DNA of 7,580 bases from Thiotrichaceae bacterium (lineage in GTDB: Bacteria > Pseudomonadota > Gammaproteobacteria > Thiotrichales > Thiotrichaceae): contig JALVDQ010000410.1 in assembly GCA_027008885.1 (NCBI GenBank), positions 1-7,580 of the forward strand, in the 5' to 3' direction. The position numbers and the translations under genes are program-made. The notes under the pieces were generated by a model. That model saw only the letters and a program-made list of their open reading frames with translations, made no database searches and was not told the origin of the DNA. Shown in pieces: positions 4,700 through 7,580 of the stretch. How positions within the stretch are numbered: position 1 is the stretch's first letter; every line of letters begins with the position of its first letter.

Positions 4700-6232
4700 T
4701 TATATACTTGTTTGAATTGCCCACACACAGAGTGCCATCAAGATGCCCGGGAATATACCCAAAGCAAGAACAGCCAGACCGTTAACGCTCAATAAAACAC
4801 TAAAGTCCCATTGATCTTTAACATTTACAAGAGCGGATTCTGTAGAATCCTGTTCATCAGGCTGATCAAAATACATTAATTTGATAGCTCTAAGATAATA
4901 GTAGGCACCGATAACCGACATAATCACGGAGAAAACGGCAAGCCATATAATATTTGCATTCACGACCGCTTTTATAACGGATAACTTTGCATAAAAGCCA
5001 ACCGTTGGCGGAACCCCTGCCATAGAAAACAAAAACAGCATCATCATAAAGGCATACCACGGATTGCGCGAGCTTAAGCCCTTTAAATCCGATAACTGGT
5101 CGGCTTCGTATCCTTTACGGCTTAACAGGATAATAATTGCAAAGCCACCCATCGCTATAATGGCGTAGGTGATAATGTAAAACATTGAGGCAGCATAACC
5201 TGTCTGGCTGCCAGCGAGGATTCCCATCACAACAAAGCCCATGTGTGAAATGGTTGAGTAGGCAAGCATACGCTTTATATTGGTTTGTGCGATAGCGATA
5301 ATATTACCCACTAACAGCGACAATGCTGCCAAAATCGCCAAGATTTGTTGCCAGCCCTGCACCATATCACCCAAGCCTTCCACCAATAGGCGAATAATCA
5401 TGGCAAATGCAGCGATTTTTGGTGCTGTTCCCAGAAACATGGTGACAGAGGTTGGTGATCCATCATAAACATCAGGAACCCACATATGGAAAGGTACGAT
5501 GCCGAGCTTAAAGCCCAGGCCAACAATCACAAATGAAAGCCCAAGCAATAAGCCAATATTTTGCATAACCGGATTTGTACTCATATAAGCCGCGATATGA
5601 TTCAAATTAAGGCTTCCTGTGACACCGTAAACAATCGACATGCCATAGAGCAACATGCCTGAGGCAATCGCTCCGAGAACAAAGTATTTCATTGCCGCTT
5701 CTGATGCTTTTCCATCATCGCGCTTGAAAGCCACCATTGCATACATGGACAAGGACAGTAGCTCCAGTCCCAGATAGAGCAACAGCATGGTTTTAGCCGA
5801 TACCATAATCATCATGCCCAATACGGCAAATAGCCCCAGGGTAAAATATTCCCCTTTATACATTGCATTGTTTTTCAGGTACTTTCTTGAATAAACAAAG
5901 ATTCCAACCGTTATTAATAGAATGGATATTTTCAAAATTCGTGCCATTGGATCAAGCACAAACATTTCGCTAAAGGTTGTTACTTTTTCAGCGCTTGACA
6001 GCCCCAGTGTTTCAAAGATTCCACCAAGCCCCGGAAAACTGGCTATAACCAAAAACGCAGTAATCAGCAGTACCACCTGAGACAGAAGATAAGTAATAAA
6101 GCGTTGCCCGTCTTTTACCAATAAATCAATTAATAAAACAAGACAAGCACCTGCCAATAAGTAAATTTCTGGCAGTGCCGGCAAAAAGTCTGGCACTGTG
6201 AATTGCATCGGTATTAATGTTAAATTCTGCAT
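4700..6232 (-). CDS. nuoN: NADH-quinone oxidoreductase subunit N (NuoN)
   Basis: NuoN is one of three antiporter-like membrane subunits of complex I that carry protons as NADH is oxidised and quinone reduced. The 510-residue protein is hydrophobic throughout, with about 14 membrane helices, slightly longer than the 485-residue E. coli protein. Expected charged channel residues are present: Glu157 in GLELLSLSMY, Lys182, Lys242 and His249 in FKLGIVPFHMW, Lys272 in TAPKIAAF, and Lys416 in VGFYAKLS. By motif these match E. coli Glu133, Lys158, Lys217, His224, Lys247 and Lys395. The start ATG lies one base after the nuoM stop and has no clear ribosome-binding site, which suggests translational coupling. 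An alternative Met at residue 9 has none either. It is the last nuo gene here. Only an AT-only hairpin (4679-4696) without a U-run follows, so no firm terminator is seen. Confidence 0.97.
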   Translation of the reverse strand: MQNLTLIPMQFTVPDFLPALPEIYLLAGACLVLLIDLLVKDGQRFITYLLSQVVLLITAFLVIASFPGLGGIFETLGLSSAEKVTTFSEMFVLDPMARILKISILLITVGIFVYSRKYLKNNAMYKGEYFTLGLFAVLGMMIMVSAKTMLLLYLGLELLSLSMYAMVAFKRDDGKASEAAMKYFVLGAIASGMLLYGMSIVYGVTGSLNLNHIAAYMSTNPVMQNIGLLLGLSFVIVGLGFKLGIVPFHMWVPDVYDGSPTSVTMFLGTAPKIAAFAMIIRLLVEGLGDMVQGWQQILAILAALSLLVGNIIAIAQTNIKRMLAYSTISHMGFVVMGILAGSQTGYAASMFYIITYAIIAMGGFAIIILLSRKGYEADQLSDLKGLSSRNPWYAFMMMLFLFSMAGVPPTVGFYAKLSVIKAVVNANIIWLAVFSVIMSVIGAYYYLRAIKLMYFDQPDEQDSTESALVNVKDQWDFSVLLSVNGLAVLALGIFPGILMALCVWAIQTSI

Positions 6233-6233
6233 A

Positions 6234-7580
6234 TTAATTTACCAACTTACTTGTAGTCGCCTGTTCAATAACATGGACGAGAGAATCATTCATTACCTGC
6301 ACCAGGGGTTCGGGCCACAAGCCTAATAGCAGTACAAAAACAGCAAGCGAAACAAGAATAAAGGTTTCACGCCTGTTTATATCCGACAAGGCAGCCACTT
6401 TATTATTTGTTACCGCACCAAAAATAACACGCTTAACCAGCCACAGTGTATAAGCAGCACCAACAATTAATGTGGTTGCCGCAAGGAAGGCAATCCAGAA
6501 ACTAGCCTTAAAGCTGGTTAGAATAACCATAAACTCGCCAACAAAGCCTGACGTGCCCGGCAAGCCGGTATTCGCCATTGCAAACAGCACAAACAATGCA
6601 GCAAACTTGGGCATACGGTTGGCAACGCCACCATAGGCACTGATTTCACGGGTATGCATACGGTCATACAAAACACCGATACACAGGAACATCGCGCCAG
6701 AGATAAAGCCGTGTGACATCATCTGCACCATGCCACCCTGCAAGCCTAATAGCGCCCCTTCACTGCTACCCGTATGGGTCACGATGGGGAATAGCACAAA
6801 AAATCCAAGTGTTACAAAGCCCATATGTGCAATGGATGAATAGGCAACCAGCTTTTTCATATCGCTTTGCACCAGTGCAATAAAGCCAATATAAACAATC
6901 GCGGTAAGTGACATAAAGATCACCAGCCACGCCAGTTCACTGGAGGCATCAGGAACCATCGGCAAAGAGAAACGCAGGAAACCATAACCGCCGATTTTCA
7001 GCATAACCGCTGCCAGTATCACCGAGCCACCTGTGGGTGCCTGTACGTGAGCATCTGGCAACCAGGTATGTACTGGCCACATGGGAACCTTGACACCAAA
7101 TGCCACCAGAAATGACAGGAAGATCAAAATCTGCGGCATCATGCCGAGCTTCACATCCTGCAGATCCGAGATTGCAAAACTGCCCGCCTGTGTATACATA
7201 TAAATCAGGCTAACCAGCATGAATACTGAGCCGAAGAAGGTATACAGGAAGAACTTGATGGTTGCGTAGATACGGTTATCGCCACCCCAAATACCAATTA
7301 CGATGAACATGGGGATCAGCATGGCTTCAAAAAACACATAGAATAAAATGGAATCCAGTGCGGCAAAGACACCATTAATAATGCCCTCCATAATCAGGAA
7401 AGCAGCCATGTATTGTGCCGGTTTGTGCTTGATGACTTCCCAGCCTGCCAATACGATTAACACCGTAGTAAATGTATTGAGCAGAATCAGTGGCATTGAA
7501 ATGCCATCAACACCTAAATGATAATTAATTTTAAACGATTCAATCCACGGCGCAAATTCAACAAACTGCATCTGGTAGCC
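6234..7580 (-). CDS. nuoM: NADH-quinone oxidoreductase subunit M (NuoM), 5' end outside the window
   Basis: NuoM is a second antiporter-like, proton-carrying subunit of complex I. The frame stays open to the right edge: GYQ codons precede the Met at 7569-7571, and that Met is internal in the family (MQFVE...PWI...YHLGVDGIS is a conserved inner segment). About 60 N-terminal residues are therefore missing, and full length would be about 505. Counting from that internal Met, channel residues are Glu82 (FFEAMLIPMF), Lys161 in VKVPMWPVHTW, Lys192 in LKIGGYG, His287, and Glu346 in GFVGEFMV. By motif these correspond to E. coli Glu144, Lys234, Lys265 and Glu407, plus a conserved His. The TAA stop is separated from the nuoN ATG by one base, as expected for a nuo operon. 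No frameshift or substitution of a key residue is seen. Confidence 0.97.
   Translation of the reverse strand, partial: GYQMQFVEFAPWIESFKINYHLGVDGISMPLILLNTFTTVLIVLAGWEVIKHKPAQYMAAFLIMEGIINGVFAALDSILFYVFFEAMLIPMFIVIGIWGGDNRIYATIKFFLYTFFGSVFMLVSLIYMYTQAGSFAISDLQDVKLGMMPQILIFLSFLVAFGVKVPMWPVHTWLPDAHVQAPTGGSVILAAVMLKIGGYGFLRFSLPMVPDASSELAWLVIFMSLTAIVYIGFIALVQSDMKKLVAYSSIAHMGFVTLGFFVLFPIVTHTGSSEGALLGLQGGMVQMMSHGFISGAMFLCIGVLYDRMHTREISAYGGVANRMPKFAALFVLFAMANTGLPGTSGFVGEFMVILTSFKASFWIAFLAATTLIVGAAYTLWLVKRVIFGAVTNNKVAALSDINRRETFILVSLAVFVLLLGLWPEPLVQVMNDSLVHVIEQATTSKLVN

Noticed and set aside
7569..7571. Met at the right edge as the true start of nuoM
   Set aside because: The frame is open through the edge and the sequence there is an internal conserved segment of NuoM, so the real start is outside the window.

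Overview
The window is a stretch of a Gram-negative, most likely gammaproteobacterial, chromosome. The evidence is the complex I genes nuoM-nuoN, the miaA-hfq-hflX cluster typical of that class, and an Hfq whose Sm core closely follows the Escherichia coli protein. The DNA is visibly A+T-leaning. A GTCGGGTTA/TAACCCGAC palindrome next to hflX resembles dispersed palindromes I recall from methanotrophs and related gammaproteobacteria, but I would not name a genus from this.

All six secure genes lie on the minus strand, so transcription runs from right to left. From the right edge: nuoM (its 5' end is outside the window) and nuoN, one base apart, are the distal end of a nuo operon and encode two proton-pumping membrane subunits of NADH dehydrogenase. 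A gap of about 200 bases follows, holding a good sigma70-type promoter, an 11-bp tandem repeat and a hairpin. It leads into a 468-residue exported protein made of precisely spaced 23-residue repeats with a C-terminal peptidoglycan-binding domain. A strong bidirectional terminator closes that gene.

Next come miaA (tRNA A37 prenylation), hfq (RNA chaperone) and hflX (ribosome-splitting GTPase). A weak terminator and a candidate promoter lie between miaA and hfq. Two mutually exclusive hairpins lie over the hflX ribosome-binding site. The order differs from the E. coli mutL-miaA-hfq-hflX-hflK-hflC arrangement: mutL is not upstream of miaA, and hflX is followed by a palindrome-rich, repeat-rich spacer and possibly the end of a convergent gene.

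Most of the window is housekeeping sequence. I see no transposase, CRISPR array, tRNA, rRNA or defence module, and no clearly new multi-gene system. The items most worth a second look are the repeat architecture of the exported protein, the hairpins at the hflX start, and the terminator that sits 19 bases before the miaA start codon.
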